From NCBI RefSeq assembly GCF_018599245.1, contig NZ_JAHEVJ010000001.1:62001-126000 (forward strand): DNA of 64,000 nucleotides, written 5' to 3'. The notes under the pieces are model-generated. The model did not search any database. It had not been told where the DNA came from and saw only the letters and a list, made by a program, of their open reading frames with translations. Positions within the stretch are counted from its first letter, which is position 1. Every line of letters starts with the position of its first letter. Shown in pieces: positions 17,521 to 25,516 of the stretch. Source of the stretch: Aliiroseovarius lamellibrachiae (lineage in GTDB: Bacteria; Pseudomonadota; Alphaproteobacteria; Rhodobacterales; Rhodobacteraceae). Made by a program: the position numbers and the translations under genes.

Positions 17521-17622
17521 GCGCAACCGAGGGTCACGCCAGACCCTGGGTGGGCGTCACGAATCGTTTTCGTGTGGCACCCCCTTACAAAATCCAAACC
17601 ATATCGTATGCTGAACCGTCGC

Positions 17623-17655
17623 AAAACGCCCTCCCGTGGGGAGGGTCGGGCGTGG
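17623..17655 (-). terminator. Rho-independent-type terminator on the minus strand
   Basis: On the minus strand a stem CCCTCCC/GGGAGGG, extended by CGCCC on one side, has a three-base loop and is followed by CGTTTTG. It lies about 20-50 bases after the stop of the AT-rich membrane gene and probably ends that transcript. The T-run is short. Confidence 0.45.
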
Positions 17656-17671
17656 CCCGTGCTGGGTTAAT

Positions 17672-18217
17672 CTATGTAACTACTCCAAACAGCCAAGCGG
17701 AAATAGCCGCGGGGAAAAACACAGCGCAGCTAGAAATGGCAAGCGCTGCTCCAAATTCAACAAACGCAGAAATGGTTATCAAGGTGCCGGTTGCTAGTTT
17801 TGTTCGAATAGAACTCATGCGCTCAATTTTGTTCGCATATTTATAATGCTGACGCCAGTATGGCTCGTCGTATCCACTGTCTGCATCCGCGCTATGTGGA
17901 TTTGGATCGACATCAGCACTATGTGCGTTGTCATAAGATTGTTGGACTTTTCCCTCGGCTCTCTCAGTTAGGTAGGCGTTAATGCTTGCAATGGAACGTG
18001 AAAAAATAAATCCGAAAAAAATCATAAAAAAGTATGTGCTAATCAGCCATGAAGTTTGTGCAATGTTTTGTTGAGAAAGGTGGAACGTAAGCCCCAATAT
18101 TTGCAATCCGTCACCACTGGTCTGTAGTTGTGGGATTGCCAAAGTTATGAAGGATGACGCCAATGCGGCCCTTCTCGCACTCTTTAAGTTGTGATGGTCT
18201 AATAGAATTGCCAGCAA
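17672..18217 (-). CDS. AT-rich orphan membrane protein
   Basis: This is a 181-codon frame, clearly richer in A/T than its neighbours, starting at a TTG (18217). It predicts membrane helices near residues 17-35, 57-76 and 140-178 (probably two in the last stretch). Between them is a hydrophilic loop containing a doubled HSAD motif and a DEPYWRQHYKYANKIERM segment. I do not recognise the family. The base composition and isolated position suggest recent acquisition. The start is weakly supported. Confidence 0.55.
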   Translation of the reverse strand: MLAILLDHHNLKSARRAALASSFITLAIPQLQTSGDGLQILGLTFHLSQQNIAQTSWLISTYFFMIFFGFIFSRSIASINAYLTERAEGKVQQSYDNAHSADVDPNPHSADADSGYDEPYWRQHYKYANKIERMSSIRTKLATGTLITISAFVEFGAALAISSCAVFFPAAISAWLFGVVT

Positions 18218-18244
18218 TTAACCGCACCTAGACTAAAACATATC

Positions 18245-20200
18245 TCAAACATCCAAATCCTCAGCGAACTTGGCGTTCTCCTGAATATACTGGAACCGCA
18301 GCTCGGGTTTTTTGCCCATCAGTTGTTCTACCAATGTCGCGGTTTCGCCCGGTTCGTCCTCGTCAATTGTCACCCTGATCAAGGTGCGCGAGGTGGGATC
18401 CATCGTGGTTTCTTTCAGATCCTTGGCGTCCATTTCTCCAAGCCCCTTGAAGCGGCTCACGTCGATTTTGCCTTTGCCACCAATGCCTTTTTCAAGCCAT
18501 TCGTCGCGCTCTGCCTCGTCAATGCAATAAATCCGCTTGGCCCCTTGGGTCAGGCGAAACAGCGGCGGGCAGGCCAAGTATAAGTGGCCCGCATCAATCA
18601 TCGGGCGCATTTGGGTGAAGAAAAACGTCATCAAAAGCGCGGCGATATGCGCGCCGTCAACATCCGCATCGGTCATGATGATGACCTTTTCATAACGCAG
18701 GTCATCGACGTTAAACCGGGTGCCCAGCCCCACGCCAAGCGCTTGGGTCAGGTCGCTGATCTCGGCGTTTGTACCCAATTTGGACGACGCCGCCCCCAGC
18801 ACGTTGAGGATTTTACCGCGCAGCGGCAACAGCGCCTGTGTCTTGCGGTTTCGCGCCATTTTGGCGGAGCCACCAGCCGAGTCGCCCTCGACGATGAACA
18901 GCTCGGTCCCCTCGCGGTTGGTTGCGGAACAATCGACCAGCTTACCGGGCAGGCGCAGCTTTTTCGTGGCGGTTTTACGCTGGGTTTCTTTTTCCTGACG
19001 ACGTTTCAGGCGTTCCTCGGCGCGCAGCACGAGAAAGTCCAGGATGGCGCCCGCGGATTTTGTGTCAGAGGCCAGCCAGTTGTCGAAATGGTCGCGGACC
19101 GAGTTTTCCACCATGCGCTGGGCTTCGGTGGTGGCCAGCCTGTCTTTGGTCTGGCCAACAAATTCCGGCTCGCGAATGAAGCAGCTGACCAAAGCGCCCG
19201 CGCCTGTGGACAGGTCTTCGCGGGTGATGGTGGTGGCTTTTTTGTTGTTCACCAGCTCGCCATACGCCTTGATGCCCTTTAAGATGGCGGCCCAAAATCC
19301 GGCCTCATGGGTGCCGCCTTCGGGGGTGGGCACGGTGTTGCAATAGGACTGGATGAACCCGTCGCGGGTTGGGGTCCAGTTGATCGCCCATTCGACTTTG
19401 CCCGGCGCGTTAAATTTTTCAAACGACACGGATCCGGTGAAGGGGTGGTCGGCATAGGTGGTCGCGCCGGACATGACCTCTGTCAGATAGTCGGCAAGAC
19501 CGCCGGGAAAGTGAAACTTTGCCTCAGTCGGGGTTTCGCCATCGCTGATGCCGGTTTTCCAGCGGATTTCGACGCCCGAAAACAGATACGCCTTGGAGCG
19601 CGCCATTTTAAACAGACGTGCGGGTTTTAGTTTCAGTGAACCAAAGATTTCCGGGTCCGGGTGAAAGGTGACGGCGGTGCCACGCCGGTTGGGGGCCGCG
19701 CCGATTTTTTCCAGCTTGCCTTGTGGTACGCCGCGGGCAAATTCCAGCGCGAACAGTTCTTTATTACGGGCCACTTCGACGCGCAGGTGATCCGACAGCG
19801 CGTTCACAACGGAGGAGCCAACACCGTGCAAACCACCAGATGTTTGATAGCTGTCGCCCGAAAATTTACCGCCCGCATTCAGCGTGCAAAAAATGATTTC
19901 CAGCGCGGATTTGCTGGGGTCTTTGGGGTGGGGGTCCGTGGGAATGCCACGCCCATTGTCGCGCACTGACACATGGCCGTTTTCATGCAGCTCAATCTCA
20001 ATCCAAGTGGCATAGCCGGCCACCGCTTCGTCCATCGAGTTGTCGACGATTTCGGCCACCATGTGATGCAGCGCGCGGTCGTCTTTGCCGCCGATATACA
20101 TGCCGGGGCGCAGGCGGACATGTTCCATATCCTCCAACACTTCGATAGAGGATGCATCATAGGTGTCTTGGCCGTGACCTGCCAAAAGATCTTCGCTCAT
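18245..20200 (-). CDS. parE: DNA topoisomerase IV subunit B
   Basis: ParE is the ATPase subunit of topoisomerase IV, which separates linked daughter chromosomes. The 651-residue protein has the GHKL ATPase N-terminus (RLRPGMYIGGKDDRALHHMV, EIVDNSMDEA near residue 50), a central transducer domain, and a TOPRIM domain with EGDSAGG (near residue 437) and DADVDGAHI. The length and the DQTKDRLAT-type region fit ParE better than GyrB. It ends just after the AT-rich orphan gene. Confidence 0.94.
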   Translation of the reverse strand: MSEDLLAGHGQDTYDASSIEVLEDMEHVRLRPGMYIGGKDDRALHHMVAEIVDNSMDEAVAGYATWIEIELHENGHVSVRDNGRGIPTDPHPKDPSKSALEIIFCTLNAGGKFSGDSYQTSGGLHGVGSSVVNALSDHLRVEVARNKELFALEFARGVPQGKLEKIGAAPNRRGTAVTFHPDPEIFGSLKLKPARLFKMARSKAYLFSGVEIRWKTGISDGETPTEAKFHFPGGLADYLTEVMSGATTYADHPFTGSVSFEKFNAPGKVEWAINWTPTRDGFIQSYCNTVPTPEGGTHEAGFWAAILKGIKAYGELVNNKKATTITREDLSTGAGALVSCFIREPEFVGQTKDRLATTEAQRMVENSVRDHFDNWLASDTKSAGAILDFLVLRAEERLKRRQEKETQRKTATKKLRLPGKLVDCSATNREGTELFIVEGDSAGGSAKMARNRKTQALLPLRGKILNVLGAASSKLGTNAEISDLTQALGVGLGTRFNVDDLRYEKVIIMTDADVDGAHIAALLMTFFFTQMRPMIDAGHLYLACPPLFRLTQGAKRIYCIDEAERDEWLEKGIGGKGKIDVSRFKGLGEMDAKDLKETTMDPTSRTLIRVTIDEDEPGETATLVEQLMGKKPELRFQYIQENAKFAEDLDV

Positions 20201-20402
20201 GTATATGCCGCCCTGAAACTGCTGCTCTTGCTCTTTGGTGACACATTATGGCCGAGGCGCGGGGCAGGGGGAAGCCCCCACGCTCAATTACCTGTGCATA
20301 ACTTTGCGCGTTGATAGGAAGGCGAGAGGACTATTTCGTTGTGTGGCGCGTGGGGATGGGTAATGTGGGGTAAATCATGAACATTACGCGTGGGGGCATG
20401 CC

Positions 20403-21527
20403 GTGGCCGAGAGTTTTAGTTTGAAAGATCAATTGATCAATGCTGACAAGGTGCGGTTGTTGGCCGGGTGGCTTGCCCCCGTCGTGCCGGGGTTTGATGC
20501 GGATCAGTTTCAACGCGATGTGATGGCACGCCTGTTGGAATTGGAGCTGAAGGCGCGAATTTCCTGGATTGCCGAGGTAATGGCGCGCCATTTGCCCGAC
20601 GATTTCGAAACCTCCGCCGCGCTGATCCATCAAGCGCTGCCGCCGGCTTTGGATCCGACGCTCACCGATGATGATTTCGGTGATTTTATCATCGACCCCT
20701 TTGGGCAATATGTGGCGAGCCATGGGCTGGATCGGCTGGATCTCTCCCCCCCGCTGTTACATGCGCTGACCCAACGATTTTCGATGGAGTTCGCGATCCG
20801 CCCGTTTTTGATAGAGCATAAAGATCATATGTTTGACGTGCTGATGGGCTGGGCGCGGGACGAAAATTATCATGTGCGCCGCTTGGCCAGCGAAGGGTCG
20901 CGTCCATTGGTGCCGTGGGGCGAACGGATCCGCTGGGCTGTTGCTGACACGATCCCGATCTTGGATCAACTCTACGCCGACAAAACCCGCTATGTGACCC
21001 GGTCGGTGGCCAACCATCTGAATGATATCGCGAAATCCGACCCGGATCTGGTGGTCAGCACCCTGCGCCGTTGGCAAAAAGAGGGGCGGCAAGACACCAA
21101 AGAAATGGCATGGATGACCCGCCACGCCTGTCGCACATTGGTCAAACAAGGCCACGCTGGCGCGTTGGAGCTGTTGGGCTTTCGCGCCGACGCCAAGGTC
21201 AGTATCGGCCCCATTGCGATCACCCCCACGGACGGGAAAGTGGCGATTGATACAAAGCTGGAGTTTGCCTTTGACGTCACCGCCGAACGGGATGAGGCGC
21301 TGATCATTGACTATGTGATCCAGTTTCAGCGATCTGGCGGAAAACTGTCGGAGAAAGTCTTTAAGATCAAACAGGCTGACTTGAAAGCAGGCCAAACCCT
21401 CCGCATTACCAAAGCGCATCTTTTCAAAGGAAACGCCACCACGTTCCGGCTGTATCCGGGGGCGCATCAGCTGACGGTTCAAATCAATGGCCGGGCGATG
21501 GGGCAGGTGGGGTTTGAGCTGGTTTGA
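20403..21527 (+). CDS. DNA alkylation repair protein (AlkD/HEAT-like)
   Basis: This 374-residue protein has a helical AlkD-like HEAT-repeat region over about residues 50-270 (ALTQRFSMEFAIRPFL, NYHVRRLASEGSRPLVPWGERI, YVTRSVANHLNDIAK). A C-terminal beta-rich domain of about 100 residues follows. Such proteins remove or recognise alkylated bases. This longer form with a C-terminal extension is a recognised subgroup, but its activity is not tested in general. The start is a GTG. It is divergent from parE. Confidence 0.85.
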   Translation: MAESFSLKDQLINADKVRLLAGWLAPVVPGFDADQFQRDVMARLLELELKARISWIAEVMARHLPDDFETSAALIHQALPPALDPTLTDDDFGDFIIDPFGQYVASHGLDRLDLSPPLLHALTQRFSMEFAIRPFLIEHKDHMFDVLMGWARDENYHVRRLASEGSRPLVPWGERIRWAVADTIPILDQLYADKTRYVTRSVANHLNDIAKSDPDLVVSTLRRWQKEGRQDTKEMAWMTRHACRTLVKQGHAGALELLGFRADAKVSIGPIAITPTDGKVAIDTKLEFAFDVTAERDEALIIDYVIQFQRSGGKLSEKVFKIKQADLKAGQTLRITKAHLFKGNATTFRLYPGAHQLTVQINGRAMGQVGFELV

Positions 21528-21626
21528 TTGGCGAAAGTGGGCGTGGAACCCGTCAGTTTTTGGGGATTGAACGTCCTTAAGTTCGCTCAGCCGACATTTA
21601 GATCGCCATACAAAACTCAGCCGACC

Positions 21627-22406
21627 TTACTCCCCATCCCGCACGAACGGATCATCCGGATAGGTCACACCCGCAAGGTACAACCCGTGTGGCGGACAAA
21701 CAGGGCCGCAGGCGGCGCGGCTGCGCGCTTCAAGCGCTTTGGTCACGTCATCCGGGGTCATCGCCCCGGTGCCAACCCGTTCAAGCGTGCCAACAAAAGA
21801 CCGGACTTGGTTGTGCAAAAACGACCGCGCGCGGACATGGAACCGAAACTCGGTCTCATTGGGGCGGGTGATTTCCTCAATCCGCAACTCATCCAGCGTT
21901 TTCACCGGGCTTTGCGCCTGACAAATGGTGGATCGGAAGGTGGTGAAATCATGTTGGCCAATCAGGCGATCCGCGCCGTCCTGCATCAACTGCGCATCCA
22001 GTGGATATTTCACATGCCACGCCAATCCCAGATCATGGGTCAACGGTGCGCGGCGGCTGATCAGGCGAAACATATACCGGCGTTCCCGTGCAGAAAACCG
22101 CGCGTGAAACTCATCCGGGGCCTGCACACAATCAACAATGCCCACACGGTCTTCGCGCAGATGAAAATTCAACGCTTCTGACAGGCGAAAGGGCGTCCAA
22201 TCCCGCTCCATATCGCAATGGGCCACTTGGGCAAAGGCATGCACGCCCGCATCCGTGCGCCCGGCGGCGGCGATATTATGCGCGCGCGGTTCCAGTTTGG
22301 CCAAAGCCGCCTCAATCGCGCCCTGCACCGAGGGGCGATCATTTTGGCGTTGCCAACCGGCAAGTCCGGCACCGTGATAGTCGATTTTCAATGCGTATCT
22401 GGGCAT
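21627..22406 (-). CDS. truA: tRNA pseudouridine(38-40) synthase
   Basis: TruA makes pseudouridine at positions 38-40 in the tRNA anticodon arm. The protein (259 residues) has the catalytic motif GRTDAGVHA (residues 49-57, Asp52) and the usual C-terminal [13 protein letters not shown] segment. I chose the ATG at 22406 ([12 protein letters not shown]). The frame opens 15 codons earlier but those residues are not family-like. It is divergent from ycjX. Confidence 0.95.
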   Translation of the reverse strand: MPRYALKIDYHGAGLAGWQRQNDRPSVQGAIEAALAKLEPRAHNIAAAGRTDAGVHAFAQVAHCDMERDWTPFRLSEALNFHLREDRVGIVDCVQAPDEFHARFSARERRYMFRLISRRAPLTHDLGLAWHVKYPLDAQLMQDGADRLIGQHDFTTFRSTICQAQSPVKTLDELRIEEITRPNETEFRFHVRARSFLHNQVRSFVGTLERVGTGAMTPDDVTKALEARSRAACGPVCPPHGLYLAGVTYPDDPFVRDGE

Positions 22407-22566
22407 AGCGCCGCAATAGCGAATGTGCGCGTGCGCGACAAGGGGGGACACAAGGGAGGGGGAGAGGGGACCCGCGCGCGGTCTCTCCCCGCAAGGAAAG
22501 CGCGCATCCCCCCTAGCGAAACCCGCCGCGCGCCCATATCTTCACCGTAGAAAAAAGGAGAGCACC

Positions 22567-23982
22567 GTGGGGCTTGGCGACATCGCAGACAGTATCTCGC
22601 GTCAGATAGAGGCGATGGGCGACGCCACCAGCGAGGCGTTGTTTGAACCTGTGATCCGCCTGGGCGTGACCGGGCTGTCGCGTGCGGGCAAAACGGTGTT
22701 TATCACCTCGCTTGTGGCGAACCTGATGAACCGGGGGCGGATGCCGTCGCTGATTGCCGCCAGCGATGGGCGCATCCAAACCGCGTTTTTGCAGCCCCAG
22801 CCTGACGATACCGTGCCGCGTTTCGACTATGAAACCCATCTGGCGGCCATGACTGGTCCGAACCCGAAATGGCCCGCCTCAACCCGCGCCACATCTGAAT
22901 TGCGCCTGTCGTTTCGGGTGCAACCGGGCGGGATGCTTGGCGGGCTGCGCGGCCCGCGCACGGTGCATTTGGACATCGTGGATTACCCCGGCGAATGGCT
23001 TTTGGACCTTGGTTTGCTTGATTTGTCTTATGCGGATTGGGCGCGTGACACGCTGGCCCGCATCGAAGATCGTGATCAGGCTAAGGCGTTTTTGGAACAG
23101 GCGCGTCACGTCGACAGCACGGAAAAACTGGACGAACCCGTGGCGAAATCGCTGGCTGCGGGCTTTGCCGAGTATTTGAAAGCGGCGCGTGAAGATGGCT
23201 ATTCCGATTGCACGCCGGGGCGGTTTTTGCTGCCCGGCGATATGGAGGGCAGCCCCGCGCTGACCTTCGCGCCGCTTCCCGAACCCGAGAAGAACCTGCG
23301 CGGGTCATTGTACCGCGAATTTGAACGCCGGTTTGAGGCCTATAAATCACGCGTGGTGAAACCGTTTTTCCGCAATCACTTCGCAAAAATCGACCGGCAG
23401 GTGGTGCTTGTCGATGTGCTTGGGGCCATTCACGCGGGGCCAGCCGCGCTTGAGGATCTGCGCCGCGCGATGGCGGAAATCCTTACCGCCTTTCGACCCG
23501 GATCAAACGCCTTTCTCAGCCAGATATTTTTGGGAAAACGGGTCGAGCGGATCTTGTTTGCCGCCACCAAAGCCGACCATTTGCACCATACCCAACACGG
23601 CCGCCTGACCGCCATCACCGAGGCCCTTTTGCGCGATGCCCGCGACCGTGCGGATTTCGCCGGGGCCAAGACGGCGGCCATGTCGATTGCGTCCTTGCGC
23701 ACCACGGTTGAGGAAACAATTGATCACAACAGAGGCGCGCTTGATTGCGTGCGGGGTCGGTTGCGTGACAGCGGAAAGTCAGCGGCCTTTTACCCCGGTG
23801 ATCTGCCCGAAGACCCGGCGCGGCTGTTGTCGCCTGCGCGAAATGGGGACGCGAACTGGTTGGATGCTGATTATCAAATCATGCGCTTTGCGCCCGCAGA
23901 TGTCAGCCTGAAACCGGGCGAGGGGCCACCGCATATCCGGCTGGATAAAGCGGCGGAATTTCTGATCGGAGATCGGTTATGA
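22567..23982 (+). CDS. YcjX family GTPase-like protein
   Basis: This is a 471-residue protein of the YcjX family (DUF463), with a P-loop GLSRAGKTVFITSL near residue 36 and a TKADH segment in the place of the NKxD base-specificity motif. E. coli YcjX and YcjF lie in the phage-shock region and are thought to be part of an envelope-stress response, but their role is unclear. The start is a GTG at 22567 with GGAG upstream. The frame opens earlier, but the added residues overlap the divergent truA promoter. It overlaps the following gene by 4 bases. Confidence 0.88.
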   Translation: MGLGDIADSISRQIEAMGDATSEALFEPVIRLGVTGLSRAGKTVFITSLVANLMNRGRMPSLIAASDGRIQTAFLQPQPDDTVPRFDYETHLAAMTGPNPKWPASTRATSELRLSFRVQPGGMLGGLRGPRTVHLDIVDYPGEWLLDLGLLDLSYADWARDTLARIEDRDQAKAFLEQARHVDSTEKLDEPVAKSLAAGFAEYLKAAREDGYSDCTPGRFLLPGDMEGSPALTFAPLPEPEKNLRGSLYREFERRFEAYKSRVVKPFFRNHFAKIDRQVVLVDVLGAIHAGPAALEDLRRAMAEILTAFRPGSNAFLSQIFLGKRVERILFAATKADHLHHTQHGRLTAITEALLRDARDRADFAGAKTAAMSIASLRTTVEETIDHNRGALDCVRGRLRDSGKSAAFYPGDLPEDPARLLSPARNGDANWLDADYQIMRFAPADVSLKPGEGPPHIRLDKAAEFLIGDRL

Positions 23983-24416
23983 AAGTTGAGGCGGCGACCC
24001 AAAATGATGTCAGTGCCATTGCCAATATCTTAAGCCATTGGAATGCGGCAACACCTTGGATGCCCCGCGTGCATTCGCGCGCAGCAGAGAAGTATTTTGC
24101 CCGCATGATGGTGTCGCGCGGCTGGGTCACTGTGGCCCGTCAAGGCTCGCGGTTGGTGGGGTTCTTGGCACGCGATGGTGGCGAGGTTCACGCGCTTTAT
24201 GTCGCGGTTGGGATGCGGCGTTATGGGGTTGGGAAGCTGCTTTTGGATGCGGCGAAATCTGACACTCAGGCGCTGGGTTTATATACATTTGTCGCCAATG
24301 AAGATGCGCAAAGGTTTTATCTGCGCGAAGGATTTCTTGAGCGGGGACGTACCAATGGCGCGGGCAACGACGAGGGTCTGCCAGATATCCGATATGAATG
24401 GAGCTTCGAGCAATGA
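23979..24416 (+). CDS. GNAT family N-acetyltransferase
   Basis: This is a compact 145-residue acetyltransferase with the GNAT acetyl-CoA loop VGMRRYGVGKLLLDAAK (about residues 72-88) and a C-terminal NEDAQRFYLREGFLERGRT segment typical of the fold. The substrate is unknown. It sits between ycjX and a YcjF-type gene with ATGA overlaps on both sides, so all three are translated as one unit. The link may reflect protein or small-molecule acetylation in the same stress response. Confidence 0.88.
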   Translation: MKVEAATQNDVSAIANILSHWNAATPWMPRVHSRAAEKYFARMMVSRGWVTVARQGSRLVGFLARDGGEVHALYVAVGMRRYGVGKLLLDAAKSDTQALGLYTFVANEDAQRFYLREGFLERGRTNGAGNDEGLPDIRYEWSFEQ

Positions 24417-25426
24417 CGGATCTTAACGCACCCGCAAAGGGCCCGGTATTGTTTGAGCTGGAGGATGAGAAAGCCGCTAATCCAGCGGATGCACCACCTG
24501 TGCCGGAACTGGACCAGCCGACGCCCACCGGGGCCGCGATGCAAAGCGTTGTGGCCATCACCGCGCGGCGCCCTTCACGGTTGGGGCGTTGGTTCTGGGG
24601 GCTTCTGGTGTCTCTGGCGGGATTTGTCCTGTCGGTCGCGGCGTATGATTTTGTGACCGGGCTGATCGCGCGCAATCCCTATCTTGGCATGGGGGCTATG
24701 GCGCTTTTGGGTGCGTTTTTGCTGGTGCTTCTGGCGCTTGCGCTGAAGGAAGCCTTTGCGCTTTTGCGCCTGCGCCGTGTGGACGGGCTGCAACGCGAGG
24801 TGACACGGGCGTTGACCCACCAAGATCTGGGCGAAGCGCGGTCGGTTGTGGCAAAGGTTGAACGGTTTTACGCCGGTCGGGCGGAATTGAAATGGGGCCT
24901 GACCCGCCTTGCCGAACGCAAGCCAGATGCCTTTGACGCGGATGCGCTCCTGGGAATGGCCGAGGGGGAATTGATGGTCCCCTTGGATCAAGCGGCGCTG
25001 CGCGAGGTTGAGGCCGCAGCGCGTCAGGTGGCCACAGTTACGGCCATTGTGCCCATCGCGCTGGCCGATGTGGCCGCGGCGCTGACGTCAAACATCCGAA
25101 TGATCCGCCGGGTGGCGGAAATTTACGGCGGCCGCGCAGGCACCTTTGGCAGCTGGCGATTGATGCGCGCTGTGATGACACATCTTGTGGCGACGGGGGC
25201 CGTGGCGGTGGGTGATGATCTGTTGGGATCATTGGCCGGCGGCGGTGTCCTTTCAAAACTGTCGCGCCGGTTCGGCGAAGGCGTGGTGAACGGTGCGTTG
25301 ACCGCGCGCGTTGGCGTTGCGGCGATCGAAGTGTGTCGCCCGATCCCCTTTGTGGCCACCTCTCGCCCCTCGGTCACGCAGATCGTCAAGCGGGCGCTGA
25401 CCGGATTGTTTGGCGCAAAGGACTGA
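24413..25426 (+). CDS. YcjF/TIGR01620 family inner-membrane protein
   Basis: This is a 337-residue membrane protein of the DUF697/YcjF family. After a Pro-rich N-terminus of about 60 residues there are two membrane helices (about residues 65-90 and 95-120), then a mainly helical cytosolic domain (LRLRRVDGLQREVTRALTH onwards) and a DUF697-like C-terminus. It is the usual partner of YcjX. I chose the ATG at 24413, which overlaps the acetyltransferase stop as ATGA. An in-frame ATG at 24398 is less likely. Confidence 0.88.
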   Translation: MTDLNAPAKGPVLFELEDEKAANPADAPPVPELDQPTPTGAAMQSVVAITARRPSRLGRWFWGLLVSLAGFVLSVAAYDFVTGLIARNPYLGMGAMALLGAFLLVLLALALKEAFALLRLRRVDGLQREVTRALTHQDLGEARSVVAKVERFYAGRAELKWGLTRLAERKPDAFDADALLGMAEGELMVPLDQAALREVEAAARQVATVTAIVPIALADVAAALTSNIRMIRRVAEIYGGRAGTFGSWRLMRAVMTHLVATGAVAVGDDLLGSLAGGGVLSKLSRRFGEGVVNGALTARVGVAAIEVCRPIPFVATSRPSVTQIVKRALTGLFGAKD

Positions 25427-25516
25427 TACTTCCGGCGCGGAAAAAGGGTCAGGTATTCCCCTATGGCCTTTCCCGTCCATCTGCGCATACTCTGCTGCAA
25501 GTCGTGTTAGGAGTGG

